From an uncultured Nocardioides sp. (GTDB lineage: Bacteria; Actinomycetota; Actinomycetes; Propionibacteriales; Nocardioidaceae), in NCBI RefSeq assembly GCF_947488025.1, contig NZ_CANKYS010000013.1, positions 1 through 64,000 of the forward strand: DNA of 64,000 nucleotides, in the 5' to 3' direction. The notes under the pieces are model-generated. The model was not told the DNA's origin. It saw nothing but the letters and a program-made list of their open reading frames with translations, and searched no databases. Both the position numbers and the translations under genes were made by a program. How positions within the stretch are numbered: the first letter of the stretch is position 1; each line of letters begins with the position of its first letter. This document shows, piece after piece, positions 48,203 to 57,057 of this stretch.

Positions 48203-49395
48203 CGGTCCGGGAGGGTCGCGGTGCTCGCCTCGAGGAAGGAGGCCACCACCCGGTCGAGGTCCGGGTCGGACAGGTTGTTGTGGAACGGCAGGCGCAGCAG
48301 CCGCTCGCTGACGTCCTGCGAGACCGGGCAGTCCGTGGGCCGTGCGGCGAAGGAGCGCCCGGCGTCGGAGGCGTGGAGCGGCTGGTAGTGGAAGGTGGCC
48401 TGCACGCCCGCCTTGCGCATCAGCTCCAGCACGTCGTTGCGCCGGTCGCGGTGGGACAGCAGGACGTAGAACATGTGGTGCGCGGCGCCCCGGTCCTGCG
48501 GCACCCGCATCACCTCGAAGCCCAGCTCGTCGGCGTACGGCGACAGGGCGGCGGCGTAGCGCTCGCTGACGCGCTGCCGCTTGGCCTGCACAGCCTCCCG
48601 CTGCTCGAGCTGGCCGAGGAGGTAGGCGGCGAGCACGTCGGAGAGGCCGAACGAGGAGCCGGTGTCCTTCCAGGTGTACTTGTCGACCTGGCCGAGCATG
48701 AAGGCGTGGCGGTTGGTGCCCTTGTCGTAGAGCACGCGGGCGCGGTCGACGTCCTCGGGGTCGTTGAGCAGGAGCGCACCGCCCTCGCCGCAGACGAAGT
48801 TCTTGGTCTCGTGGAAGCTCAGGGTGGCGTAGCGGCCCAGGCTCCCCAGCGGTTCTCCGCGCCAGGTGCCGAAGAGGCCGTGCGCGTTGTCCTCGACGAG
48901 GCGCACCTCCGGCCACGCAGCCAGGACCTCGCGGATGCCCTGGACGTCGCAGGCGACACCGGCGTAGTGCACGATCACGACGGCGCGCACGCTCTCGTCG
49001 AGGAGCGTGGCCAGGTGGGCCGGGTCGAGGCCGAGCGTGTCGGGTTCGATGTCGCAGAACACCAGGCCGGCGCCCTGACGGGCGAAGGCGAGCCCGGTGC
49101 TGGTGAAGGTGAACGACGGCACGATCACCGTGTCACCCTCCTGGAGGTCCATGAGCATGGCCGACAGCTCGAGGGCGGACGTGCACGACGTGGTCATGAG
49201 CACCTCGGCCGAGCCGGTGTCGGCCGCGAGGACCTCCGCGGCGCGGCGCGCGAAGTCGCCGCCCGAGGACAGGTGCCCGCTCCGCACGGCCTCCTGGACG
49301 TGGTCGAGCTCGCGCCCCTCCACCGAGGGGACGTTGAACGCGATGTCGGGCAGCTCCCCGATGGGACCGTCCTCGAGCTCCTGTGCGTGTGCCAC
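48199..49395 (-). CDS. DegT/DnrJ/EryC1 sugar aminotransferase (WecE/RffA-like)
   Basis: 398 residues from GTG 49395, with GGGAGG eight bases upstream. This PLP enzyme adds an amino group to a dTDP-keto sugar. Key features are the PLP Lys in SFHETKNFVCGEGGALL, LMTTSCTSALELSAMLMDLQEGDTVIVPSFTFTST at the N-side, VEDNAHGLFGTW, and DKGTNRHAFMLGQVDKYTWKDTGSSF, typical of dTDP-4-amino-4,6-dideoxygalactose transaminases. It suggests that the surface glycan contains an amino-deoxy sugar. Its stop overlaps the methyltransferase start. Confidence 0.9.
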   Translation of the reverse strand: MAHAQELEDGPIGELPDIAFNVPSVEGRELDHVQEAVRSGHLSSGGDFARRAAEVLAADTGSAEVLMTTSCTSALELSAMLMDLQEGDTVIVPSFTFTSTGLAFARQGAGLVFCDIEPDTLGLDPAHLATLLDESVRAVVIVHYAGVACDVQGIREVLAAWPEVRLVEDNAHGLFGTWRGEPLGSLGRYATLSFHETKNFVCGEGGALLLNDPEDVDRARVLYDKGTNRHAFMLGQVDKYTWKDTGSSFGLSDVLAAYLLGQLEQREAVQAKRQRVSERYAAALSPYADELGFEVMRVPQDRGAAHHMFYVLLSHRDRRNDVLELMRKAGVQATFHYQPLHASDAGRSFAARPTDCPVSQDVSERLLRLPFHNNLSDPDLDRVVASFLEASTATLPDR

Positions 49396-49460
49396 GACGG
49401 GCACCTCCCTCTGTCGTTCGGGTCGTCCCGAGTCGTCCGTGTCGTTCGTGTCGCTGCAGG

Positions 49461-50210
49461 TCACCACGGCAGCGGCCGCCCCAGCTGGTCGGCCAGGCGG
49501 GCGTTGCTCTCCTGGAAGTACCCCGCGAGCGTGCTCGCCACTCCTACGTCGAGTGCGGGCGCGTCGCCGGTGCTCGCGTTGACCTGCCCGGCGTCGGGTG
49601 TCGGCGTCCGGTCCGGGTCGAGCCCGAGGTCCGCGACGAGCCCCCTCAGCACCGCCGGGTCGGCCAGCAGCTCCTCCAGGAACAGCACGTGCGTGGTCGC
49701 AGGGAACGCGGCGGCCCACGGGGCGATCTGCTCGGCGTAGCGACCGCGACGGAGGTAGGCGACCGGTGAGACCGACGAGCGCCGCGGGTCCCACGCCTGG
49801 TCGTCGTGCAGGTCGGCGAGCAGGGCGTCCTCGAGGTCGCGGTCCTCGAAGCCGTTGGCGGTGCTGAACCGCCAGTGGGACACCGCGCGGAGCACGGGAT
49901 GGCGCAGCAGCACCACCACCTCCGGCTCGCCGAGCATCTCCGCGGCCCGCCCCGGGGCGTGCGGGTCCTCGAGGTAGCTGGTGCTCTTGTCGCCGAGCAG
50001 CCGCTCGTCGTGGGCGTGCGCGAACCACGTGCGGTGGTAGGACGCGATGCCCCGGGCGGTGAGCTCCGCGTCGCAGAAGACCTTCGGCTCGGGAGGGGAC
50101 GGCCGGGCCATCGTGACGTCGGGGTGCGCGTCGAGGGCACGGCTCAGGTACGTCGTGCCGCACCGCTGTGCACCCACGACGAGGAGGTGCCGGTGGTCGC
50201 AGCCGCTCAC
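49461..50210 (-). CDS. PAPS-dependent sulfotransferase
   Basis: 249 residues from GTG 50210, in GTGA overlap with the GT2 gene upstream. The PAPS loop is VVGAQRCGTTYLSRAL; the 3'-phosphate site is VVLLRHPVLRAVSHWRFSTANG; GDKSTSYLEDP is the catalytic-side segment of heparan-sulfotransferase-like enzymes. Family length is normal. In this setting it should sulfate a surface glycan or glycolipid, which is uncommon among bacteria but known in actinobacteria. The 65-base gap to the aminotransferase gene contains only short GTCGT-type repeats. Confidence 0.85.
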   Translation of the reverse strand: MSGCDHRHLLVVGAQRCGTTYLSRALDAHPDVTMARPSPPEPKVFCDAELTARGIASYHRTWFAHAHDERLLGDKSTSYLEDPHAPGRAAEMLGEPEVVVLLRHPVLRAVSHWRFSTANGFEDRDLEDALLADLHDDQAWDPRRSSVSPVAYLRRGRYAEQIAPWAAAFPATTHVLFLEELLADPAVLRGLVADLGLDPDRTPTPDAGQVNASTGDAPALDVGVASTLAGYFQESNARLADQLGRPLPW

Positions 50211-51157
50211 GAGGACACCCGTCGCGCCACGTGGTAGGTCGTGACGGCGCTGACCGCGTTGAGCGTGCGGACGACGTACTCGCCCAGCATCGACAGCAGC
50301 ATGATGACGAAGCCGTTCATCAGCGCGAGCAGCACCGCGATCGTCGTCCAGCCGGGCACGGCGGAGTCCACGAACACCGCGCGGACGAGGTAGAAGAGGC
50401 CGAGCAGGAAGCTGCCACCGGCGACCGCGAACCCGACGCCGGCGGCGAGCCGCAGCGGGAAGACGGAGTAGCTGAACAGGATGGTCAGCACGAGCGAGGC
50501 GATGCGCCGCAGGCCGTAGTTGCTGGTGCCGACCGGGCGCGGGTCGTGGCGCACCAGCACGTCGGCCGGGTCGCTGGAGAACATCAGCGCCTGCCCCGTG
50601 ATGTAGGGGTGGGCCGTGCGCGACGCGCAGATCCGCTCGACCACGTCGCGCCGCAGGATGCGGAAGTTGGACACGGCCAGACCGGGCGGCTGGTCGAAGA
50701 CCCGTCGGTTGATCATGCTGATCGCCTTGCTGCCCAGGCGTCGGTGGCCCCGCGCCTGCTTGCGCTCGAAGCGGCCGAAGACGACGTCGTGGCCCTCCAT
50801 GGCCTTCTCGATCAGCAGCAGCACCTGGTCGGGCGGGTTCTGCAGGTCGTCGTCGAGGGTGATCACGTAGTCACCGGTCGCCTCGCGCATGCCCGCGAGG
50901 TTGGCGTGGTGCTGGCCGTAGTTGCGGAGCAGGTCGAGCGCGACGACGTGCGGCGACTGCGCGGCGCGGGCGCTGATGACGTCCCAGCTCTTGTCCCGGC
51001 TGCCGTCGTTGACGAGCACGACCTGGTGGCGCAGGCCGGCCGCCTCGAACACCTCGAGGACCGCGTCGATGGTGCGCCCCACCACGTCCTGGCTGTTGTA
51101 GACGGGGATCACGACCGAGTAGGAGTGGTCGGAGGCGCGCAACGGGTGGGTGGCCAC
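50207..51157 (-). CDS. GT2-family glycosyltransferase (polyprenyl-phosphate sugar synthase type)
   Basis: 316 residues from GTG 51157. The GT-A domain has YSVVIPVYNSQDVVGRTIDAVL, LVNDGSRDKSWDVI, LLRNYGQHHANLAGMREATGDYVITLDDDLQNPPDQV (the DxD region) and a C-terminal pair of membrane helices, as in ArnC, GtrB and other polyprenyl-phosphate glycosyltransferases. It would charge the polyprenyl carrier that the GT-C-like protein at 44723 uses on the other side of the membrane. First gene of the minus-strand glycan operon. Confidence 0.88.
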   Translation of the reverse strand: MATHPLRASDHSYSVVIPVYNSQDVVGRTIDAVLEVFEAAGLRHQVVLVNDGSRDKSWDVISARAAQSPHVVALDLLRNYGQHHANLAGMREATGDYVITLDDDLQNPPDQVLLLIEKAMEGHDVVFGRFERKQARGHRRLGSKAISMINRRVFDQPPGLAVSNFRILRRDVVERICASRTAHPYITGQALMFSSDPADVLVRHDPRPVGTSNYGLRRIASLVLTILFSYSVFPLRLAAGVGFAVAGGSFLLGLFYLVRAVFVDSAVPGWTTIAVLLALMNGFVIMLLSMLGEYVVRTLNAVSAVTTYHVARRVSS

Positions 51158-51201
51158 GCAGCGAGCATAGGGTCCCCGGTCAGGGGCGGGTGCTGGCGCG
51201 G

Positions 51202-54200
51202 TCAGCGGAAGTCGCGCGAGGACGCCCGGGCCTGGAGGACCGCCCCGGCGCCCGGGACGACGACGTCGATGCCCTCGACCCGGTCGGCGACGAGGTTGGT
51301 GACGCCCTCGTTGCGCTCGAGCCGTCCGCGCACGACCACCGCCACCTTGTTGCGGGCCGCCTGCCGGTGGGCCTTCATCACCCCGATCGAGCACACGACG
51401 TTGAGCATCCCGGTCTCGTCCTCGAGGTTGAGGAAGGTCACGCCCATGGCGGTGCCCGGTCGCTGGCGGTGGGTCACCAGCCCGCCGACGTGGACGCGGC
51501 GGCCGGACTCCGCGTCGGCCAGCTCGGCGACGGAGCGGACGCCCGCGCGGCGCAGCTCGGCGCGCAGGTGCTCGACCGGGTGGCGCTCGGGGGAGACGCC
51601 GGTGGCCCAGAGGTCGGCGAGGGTGAGCTCCGGCTCGCTCATCCCCGGGAGCGTCGGCGCCGCCGGGGCGGGGGTGATGCCGGGCAGGTGCTCGGCCCCC
51701 TCGGCGAAGCCCGCCGCCCAGAGGGCCTCACGACGCTGCAGCCCCCACGCGTCGAAGGCGCCCGCGGTGGCGAGCGCCTCGAGCTGCGCGGACGTCAGGC
51801 CCGCGCGGCGGGAGAGGTCGGTGATGCCGGTGAACGCGGCCTCGTCGCGGGCGGCCACGATGCGGCGCGCCACGTCGAGACCGATGCCGCGCACCGAGTC
51901 GAGCCCGAGGCGTACGGCGAGCGCGCCGTCGCGCCGGTGGGCGGGCACCGGGTCGGGGGTGCCGGGCACCCACTCGACGCGCTCGAACCTCGGTCGGCAG
52001 CACCCGTCGGGCCCGGTCGGCGCGACCGGACCGGTGACCAGCGGCTCGAGGTCGGCCTGCGCCGCGGACCGGGTCACGTCGGGGCGGCGTACGTCGACGT
52101 CGTGGCGGCGGGCGTCGTGGACCAGCGACTGCGGCGAGTAGAAGCCCATCGGCTGGTTGCGCAGCAGCCCGGCGAGGAAGGCCGCGGGGTAGTGGAGCTT
52201 GAACCACGACGAGGCGTAGACCAGCAGCGCGAAGGACAGGGCGTGCGACTCGGCGAAGCCGAAGTTGGCGAAGGACAGGATCTTGACGTAGATCGAGTCG
52301 GCGAGGTCGCCGGTGATGCCACGGCGGGCCATGCCCTCGTAGAGCTTCTGCTTGACCGACTCGATGCGCTCCACGCCGCGCTTGGAGCCCATCGCGCGGC
52401 GCAGCAGGTCGGCGTCGTCGCGGCTGCAGTCGCCGAGGGTGACCGCCATCGCCATCAGCTGCTCCTGGAACAGCGGCACTCCCTTGGTGCGCTCGAGGAC
52501 CGGCACCAGCTCCGGGTGGTCGTAGGTCACCTCCTCCTGGCCGGTCGCGCGGCGGACGTAGGGGTGGACCGCGCCGCCCTGGATCGGGCCGGGACGGATC
52601 AGGGCGATCTCGATGGCGAGGTCGTAGAACTCGCGCGGACGCAGCCGCGGGAGCGTGCCGATCTGGGCCCGGCTCTCCACCTGGAAGACGCCGATGGAGT
52701 CGGCGCGGCACAGCATGTCGTAGACCGCCGGCTCCTCCTTGGGCATCGTGGCCAGGTCCCACTCCTCGCCCAGGTGGTCGGCGACCAGGCGCATCATGTG
52801 GTCGAGGGCGCCGAGCATGCCCAGGCCGAGCAGGTCGAACTTGACCAGCCCCATCGACTCGCAGGCGTCCTTGTCCCACTGCAGCACGGTGCGCCGGTCC
52901 ATCCGCGCCCGCTCGATGGGGCAGACCTCCCCGATCGGCCGCTCGGTGAGCACCATCCCGCCGGAGTGGATGCCGAGGTGGCGCGGCGCGCCCATCAGCT
53001 CCTCGGCCAGCGCGACCACCGGGGCGGGCACGTCGTGGGCGTCGGGGTCGCCCTGGTCGCCGGCCACGACTGACTTCCAACCGTCGATCTGCTTGGACCA
53101 GGCGTCCTGCTGCCCGGGGGAGAAGCCGAGGGCCTTGGCGGCGTCGCGCACCGCCATCCGCGGCCGGTAGGCGATGACGTTGGCCACCTGCGCGGCGTTG
53201 CGCCGGCCGTAGGTGTCGTAGACCCACTGGATGACCTCCTCGCGGCGGTCGGAGTCGAAGTCGACGTCGATGTCGGGCTCCTCGTCGCGGTGCGCGGAGA
53301 TGAACCGCTCGAAGGGCAGCTTGTAGAAGACCGCGTCGACGGCGGTGATGCCGAGGGCGTAGCAGACCGCCGAGCTCGCCGCGGACCCGCGGCCCTGGCA
53401 GAGGATCCTGCGTCCGCGGGCGAAGGCGACGATGTCGTGGACGATGACGAAGTAGCCGGCGAAGTCCTTCTCGGCGATGACCCGCAGCTCGTGCTCGAGC
53501 CGCTCGCGGGCCGCGGCCTCGTGGGGGACGCCGGCGTACCTCTCCGCGAAGCCGCGCTCCGCCAGCACCCGCAGCCACGAGTCGGCGGTGTGGCCCTCGG
53601 GGATCTGGCGCTTGGGCAGCGCGGGCGAGGCCTTGCGCAGGTCGAAGGCCAGCTCGTCGGCCAGCGTGACGCTGCGCGCGACCGCACCGTCGTACGACGT
53701 GAGCGCAGCGGCCGTCTCCGCGCCGCTGCGCAGGTGGGCCGAGCCCGACAGGTCGAGCCAGCCGTCGAGGTCGGCCAGGCTGCGCCGGGCCCGCACGGCG
53801 GCCATCGCCGAGGCCAGCCGGTGCTGGCGGGGGGTCGCGTGGTGGACGTTGCCCGCGGCGACGACGTCGAGCCCGTGGACGGCGGCCAGGCCAGCGAGCG
53901 AGGCGTTGGTGGTGTCCGCGCCGGGGCGCGGGGACAGCTCGACGAGCACGTGGTCGAGGCCGAAGAGCGACGTCAGCCGGTCGAGGGCCTCGGCCGCGGC
54001 CGCCTCGCCGCCCGTCGCGAGCGCCTGGCGCACGGCGCCCTTGCGGCAGCCGGTGAGCACCACCCAGTGGCCGCGCCCCTGCTCGGCCAGCTCGTCGAGG
54101 TCGTAGACCGGCCGGCCCTTCTCGTCCCCGCGCAGGTGGGCGTCGGTCATCGCCGAGGCGAGCCGGTGGTAGCCCTCCACGCCGCGGGCCAGCACCAGCA

Positions 54201-54597
54201 GGTGGCTGCCGTCGGGGTCGGGCACGCCGTTCTGCGGACCGGTGAGCCCGAGCGACAGCTCGGCGCCGAAGACGGTGGGCAGGTCGTAGGCCGCGGCCGC
54301 CTCGGCCAGCAGGGGGGCGCCGTAGAAGCCGTCGTGGTCGGTGATCGCGAGCGCGTGCAGGCCGAGCCGCACCGCCTCCTCGACCAGCTCGGCCGGTGAG
54401 GACGCGCCGTCGAGGAAGCTGAAGTGGCTGTGGCAGTGCAGCTCGGCATAGGGAGTGACGGCGGCTGGCCGCTCGATCGTCCGCGCCTCGGGGGAGGCGC
54501 GCTTGCGTCGCGACACCGGGGCGTCGTCGGCACCCGGCAGGCCGCTGAGGCGGCGCTCGAGCTCCTTCCACCGCATGGCGGGGTTGTTCCAGCCCAT
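51202..54597 (-). CDS. dnaE2: Error-prone DNA polymerase DnaE2
   Basis: This 1131-residue alpha-subunit homologue is the translesion polymerase of the actinobacterial mutasome. PHP domain: YAELHCHSHFSFLDGASSP. Polymerase active site: EEPDIDVDFDSDRREEVIQW, carrying the catalytic Asp pair; third acidic region VKFDLLGLGMLGALDH. Helix-hairpin-helix and OB domains follow (GVTFLNLEDETGMLNVVCSI). The start MGWNNPAMRWKELERRL, with GAGGGG seven bases upstream, is the usual DnaE2 N-terminus. It lies 18 bases after imuB and shares its SOS promoter. Confidence 0.97.
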   Translation of the reverse strand: MGWNNPAMRWKELERRLSGLPGADDAPVSRRKRASPEARTIERPAAVTPYAELHCHSHFSFLDGASSPAELVEEAVRLGLHALAITDHDGFYGAPLLAEAAAAYDLPTVFGAELSLGLTGPQNGVPDPDGSHLLVLARGVEGYHRLASAMTDAHLRGDEKGRPVYDLDELAEQGRGHWVVLTGCRKGAVRQALATGGEAAAAEALDRLTSLFGLDHVLVELSPRPGADTTNASLAGLAAVHGLDVVAAGNVHHATPRQHRLASAMAAVRARRSLADLDGWLDLSGSAHLRSGAETAAALTSYDGAVARSVTLADELAFDLRKASPALPKRQIPEGHTADSWLRVLAERGFAERYAGVPHEAAARERLEHELRVIAEKDFAGYFVIVHDIVAFARGRRILCQGRGSAASSAVCYALGITAVDAVFYKLPFERFISAHRDEEPDIDVDFDSDRREEVIQWVYDTYGRRNAAQVANVIAYRPRMAVRDAAKALGFSPGQQDAWSKQIDGWKSVVAGDQGDPDAHDVPAPVVALAEELMGAPRHLGIHSGGMVLTERPIGEVCPIERARMDRRTVLQWDKDACESMGLVKFDLLGLGMLGALDHMMRLVADHLGEEWDLATMPKEEPAVYDMLCRADSIGVFQVESRAQIGTLPRLRPREFYDLAIEIALIRPGPIQGGAVHPYVRRATGQEEVTYDHPELVPVLERTKGVPLFQEQLMAMAVTLGDCSRDDADLLRRAMGSKRGVERIESVKQKLYEGMARRGITGDLADSIYVKILSFANFGFAESHALSFALLVYASSWFKLHYPAAFLAGLLRNQPMGFYSPQSLVHDARRHDVDVRRPDVTRSAAQADLEPLVTGPVAPTGPDGCCRPRFERVEWVPGTPDPVPAHRRDGALAVRLGLDSVRGIGLDVARRIVAARDEAAFTGITDLSRRAGLTSAQLEALATAGAFDAWGLQRREALWAAGFAEGAEHLPGITPAPAAPTLPGMSEPELTLADLWATGVSPERHPVEHLRAELRRAGVRSVAELADAESGRRVHVGGLVTHRQRPGTAMGVTFLNLEDETGMLNVVCSIGVMKAHRQAARNKVAVVVRGRLERNEGVTNLVADRVEGIDVVVPGAGAVLQARASSRDFR

Positions 54598-54615
54598 CAG
54601 CGCACCCCTCGCCCG

Positions 54616-56205
54616 CTAGTCATAGCCGGCCTCCAGGACCCACCCGTCCGGGGCCCGCACCAGCAGCCAGGCCCGGCCGTCGGCACCGACCACCTGGAAG
54701 CGGGCGGTCGGACCGGCTCCGCCCGACCACCAGCCCTCGTCGGTGGGCCACGGACCGGCCCACGCCGTCACCGGCTGCCACGGCAGGCCCGTCCCGTCGC
54801 GGCCCGTCACCCGGAAGCGGCGCGGCTCGCCGCTGACGACACCACGGTCGGTGACGCACACCTCGCGGCCTGCGTCGTCGACGACCTCGGCTGCCGGGGG
54901 AGTGGCGAAGACGCGGACCGGCGCCGGCCCGGGCACCCGTCCTGGCCAGGGACGGTCCACCGGGCGGAGGTCGACCGCGCGCTCGCCCCACGGCACCAGC
55001 GCCTGCCGCGCCGACGGGCTGCGACCGCCCTGCAGCACCGGACGGCGTACGGCGTCGAAGCCGACCATGCCCTGCACCCGGGCCACGCCGCGTTCGACGA
55101 GGTCGTCGGAGGCGGACCCCCAGAGCGCCTCCCCGTGGGCGGCGGCGGGCTCGACCAGCTCGGGCACGAACCTGACCCGGTCGATCGGCGCGCGCACGAC
55201 GCCTGCGTGCCTGCGGGCGCGCAGCGAGCTGCCGGCGCCGCTCGTGGACCCGGCCGACTGCAGCTGCCAGTGCACGCGGTCGACGAGGTCACGGGCCGAG
55301 AAGTGGCGTGGGTGCAGCCACGCGCGTGAGGAGCACACGGCTCCGTCGGCCTCGGCCTCGACGCGCACGCCCGTCGCGACCAGCTGGTGGTGGGTGAGCT
55401 GGGAGACGAAGCGCTCGGCGGTGGTGCGGACGCTGAAGGTGATCGCCTCGACGGAGTCCAGCGGCGGCTCGAAGGCCACCTCCGCGTCGAGCTCCGGCGG
55501 CGGGGTGCGGGCCGCGAACAACGTGGGGTCCTCGCCCCGGGCCCGTCGCCGGACGGTGGCGCCGTAGGAACCGAGCCGGTGCTCGACCGCGTCACCGGGC
55601 AGGTCGGCCAGGTCACCCAGCGTGCGGAGGCCGAGCCGCTGCAGCAGCCCGACGAGCTCTCGCCCGCGCGCGCCGTCGTCCTGCAGCACGTGCACGGGCA
55701 GGCCGCGCAGGAACGACGGTGAGCCGCCGTCCGGGACGACCGTCCACGACTGGACCTCCGCGGTGCGGGCGGCCTGCTCGGCGGTGAAGAGGTCGTCGGC
55801 GATGCCGACCCTCACGTCCCACACGCCGGTCTCGACCAACGCCTGGCAGGCCGTCGCCGCAGCAGCGGTCTCGCTGCCGTACCAGCTGCCGGGGGCGCGG
55901 ACGGCCAGCAGCCCCGGGCGCAGGGCGGCCACCCCGGGGCGCAGGTCCTCGACCACGGCGAGGACCGGCTCGAAGGCGCGGGCGTCGCGGTCGGGGTTGG
56001 CCGGGAGCAGCAGCAGCTCGGGGCACCGGGCCTGGGCGTCGCGACGGCGCTGCCCGCGGCGTACGCCCTCCGCGCGGGCCGGCCCGTTGCAGACCTCCAC
56101 GACGTTGGCCGACAGCACGGCGGCGGGGGAGCGGAGCGACCGGTCGGCCTCCTCGAGCGCGGCCACCACCGACCAGTCGGGGCACCACACGACCATGACC
56201 CTCAT
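54616..56205 (-). CDS. imuB: Y-family polymerase-like mutasome adaptor ImuB
   Basis: This 529-residue Y-family relative lacks polymerase activity: the N-terminus reads MRVMVVWCPDWSVVAALE where active polymerases have the acidic D-x-D/E metal site. Finger, palm and little-finger segments are otherwise recognisable (VRVGIADDLFTAEQAA, LGLRTLGDLADLPGDAVEHRLG). In Mycobacterium ImuB bridges DnaE2, ImuA' and the beta clamp through a QLPLWG motif; the equivalent place here reads HGEALWGS, a weaker clamp motif. It overlaps imuA' by four bases (ATGA) and precedes dnaE2 by 18 bases. Confidence 0.93.
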   Translation of the reverse strand: MRVMVVWCPDWSVVAALEEADRSLRSPAAVLSANVVEVCNGPARAEGVRRGQRRRDAQARCPELLLLPANPDRDARAFEPVLAVVEDLRPGVAALRPGLLAVRAPGSWYGSETAAAATACQALVETGVWDVRVGIADDLFTAEQAARTAEVQSWTVVPDGGSPSFLRGLPVHVLQDDGARGRELVGLLQRLGLRTLGDLADLPGDAVEHRLGSYGATVRRRARGEDPTLFAARTPPPELDAEVAFEPPLDSVEAITFSVRTTAERFVSQLTHHQLVATGVRVEAEADGAVCSSRAWLHPRHFSARDLVDRVHWQLQSAGSTSGAGSSLRARRHAGVVRAPIDRVRFVPELVEPAAAHGEALWGSASDDLVERGVARVQGMVGFDAVRRPVLQGGRSPSARQALVPWGERAVDLRPVDRPWPGRVPGPAPVRVFATPPAAEVVDDAGREVCVTDRGVVSGEPRRFRVTGRDGTGLPWQPVTAWAGPWPTDEGWWSGGAGPTARFQVVGADGRAWLLVRAPDGWVLEAGYD

Positions 56206-56879
56206 GCCCGGCGGATCTCGCTGATGCCCGGGGACTGCTGCTCGAGGCGCGGCTCGAGGCGCACCCCCGGCCACGCCAGGTCGGCACGCTCGGGCGGCCG
56301 GGCGCCCCGGTGCACGGCGATGCGGGCTCGCCGCTCCTGCAGCTCGCCGGCCCCGGAGCTCGGGCCGGTCCAGACAGACTCCTCGACGCTGAGCCGGGCG
56401 GTCACCCGTGGCCAGTGGCCGTGGACGACGAGCACCGAGGACCGGGTGCGGAGCCGGGAGTCGAGGATCCCCGCCGTTCGCTCGTCGACGGAGGCCGGTG
56501 GCCGCAGCACCACCACGCGCAGCACGTCGACCAGTGCGGCGGTCACCTCCAGCCAGTGCTCGCCGGGGTCGGGCACCAGCACCGTGCGGGACAGCTCGAT
56601 GCCGAGCTCCGAGGCGGCCTCGGCCCCGAAGTCGGCGCAGCCCGCGAAGCCGATCCACTCCCCGGCCTGCGAGGCCCCCGCGGCGAGGGCCAGCGCGAGC
56701 GCGGCCGAGTCGACGGCGTAGGTCGACCCTGCGTGGAGCGGGACCAGGCCTGCCAGTCCGGGCAGCGTGGCGACGGGCTCCCCGGCGGGTCTGCGCTCCA
56801 TCGCCGCAACCCGCTCGCGCAGCTGGTCGACCACGGAACGACCCGGGTCGAGCGCGGCGACGGAGCGAGCGGACGACAT
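56202..56879 (-). CDS. imuA': Mutasome component ImuA'
   Basis: 225 residues from ATG 56879; an earlier start would lie inside the LexA box. This is the RecA-like accessory protein of the SOS mutasome (ImuA'). It carries no complete Walker A, as expected, and shows the conserved run LPGLAGLVPLHAGSTYAVDSAALALALAAGASQAGEWIGFAGCADFG, then VLVPDPGEHWLEVTAALVDVLRVVVLRPP. It is the first gene of imuA'-imuB-dnaE2. The LexA box ends 11 bases upstream of the ATG, so the transcript is probably leaderless or nearly so. Confidence 0.88.
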   Translation of the reverse strand: MSSARSVAALDPGRSVVDQLRERVAAMERRPAGEPVATLPGLAGLVPLHAGSTYAVDSAALALALAAGASQAGEWIGFAGCADFGAEAASELGIELSRTVLVPDPGEHWLEVTAALVDVLRVVVLRPPASVDERTAGILDSRLRTRSSVLVVHGHWPRVTARLSVEESVWTGPSSGAGELQERRARIAVHRGARPPERADLAWPGVRLEPRLEQQSPGISEIRRA

Positions 56880-56889
56880 GGGTCCATGA

Positions 56890-56905
56890 TCGAACAGATG
56901 TTCGA
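56890..56905. promoter_or_regulatory. LexA (SOS) box, perfect palindrome
   Basis: TCGAACA-GA-TGTTCGA matches the actinobacterial SOS box TCGAAC-N4-GTTCGA exactly, with 7-base arms. It lies immediately upstream of imuA', so the mutasome should be repressed by LexA and induced by DNA damage. Confidence 0.93.
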
Positions 56906-57057
56906 ACGGGTCAAGCGGGCCCGGGCCCGACACTGCCCTTGGGGTGGGCCATCAGACCACGCGGTCGAGGTGGTGGCGAGACGCGGCCCGGCGCGCGGAC
57001 CGGAACCGTGCGACCCTGCTTATGCTGACCGGACGCGTTCGACAGAAGGGTGGGGTC

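Noticed and set aside
49396..49460. GTCGT/TCGTCC short repeats between aminotransferase and sulfotransferase genes
   Set aside because: Imperfect, low-complexity text without constant spacing or symmetry. Noted but not called a regulatory site.
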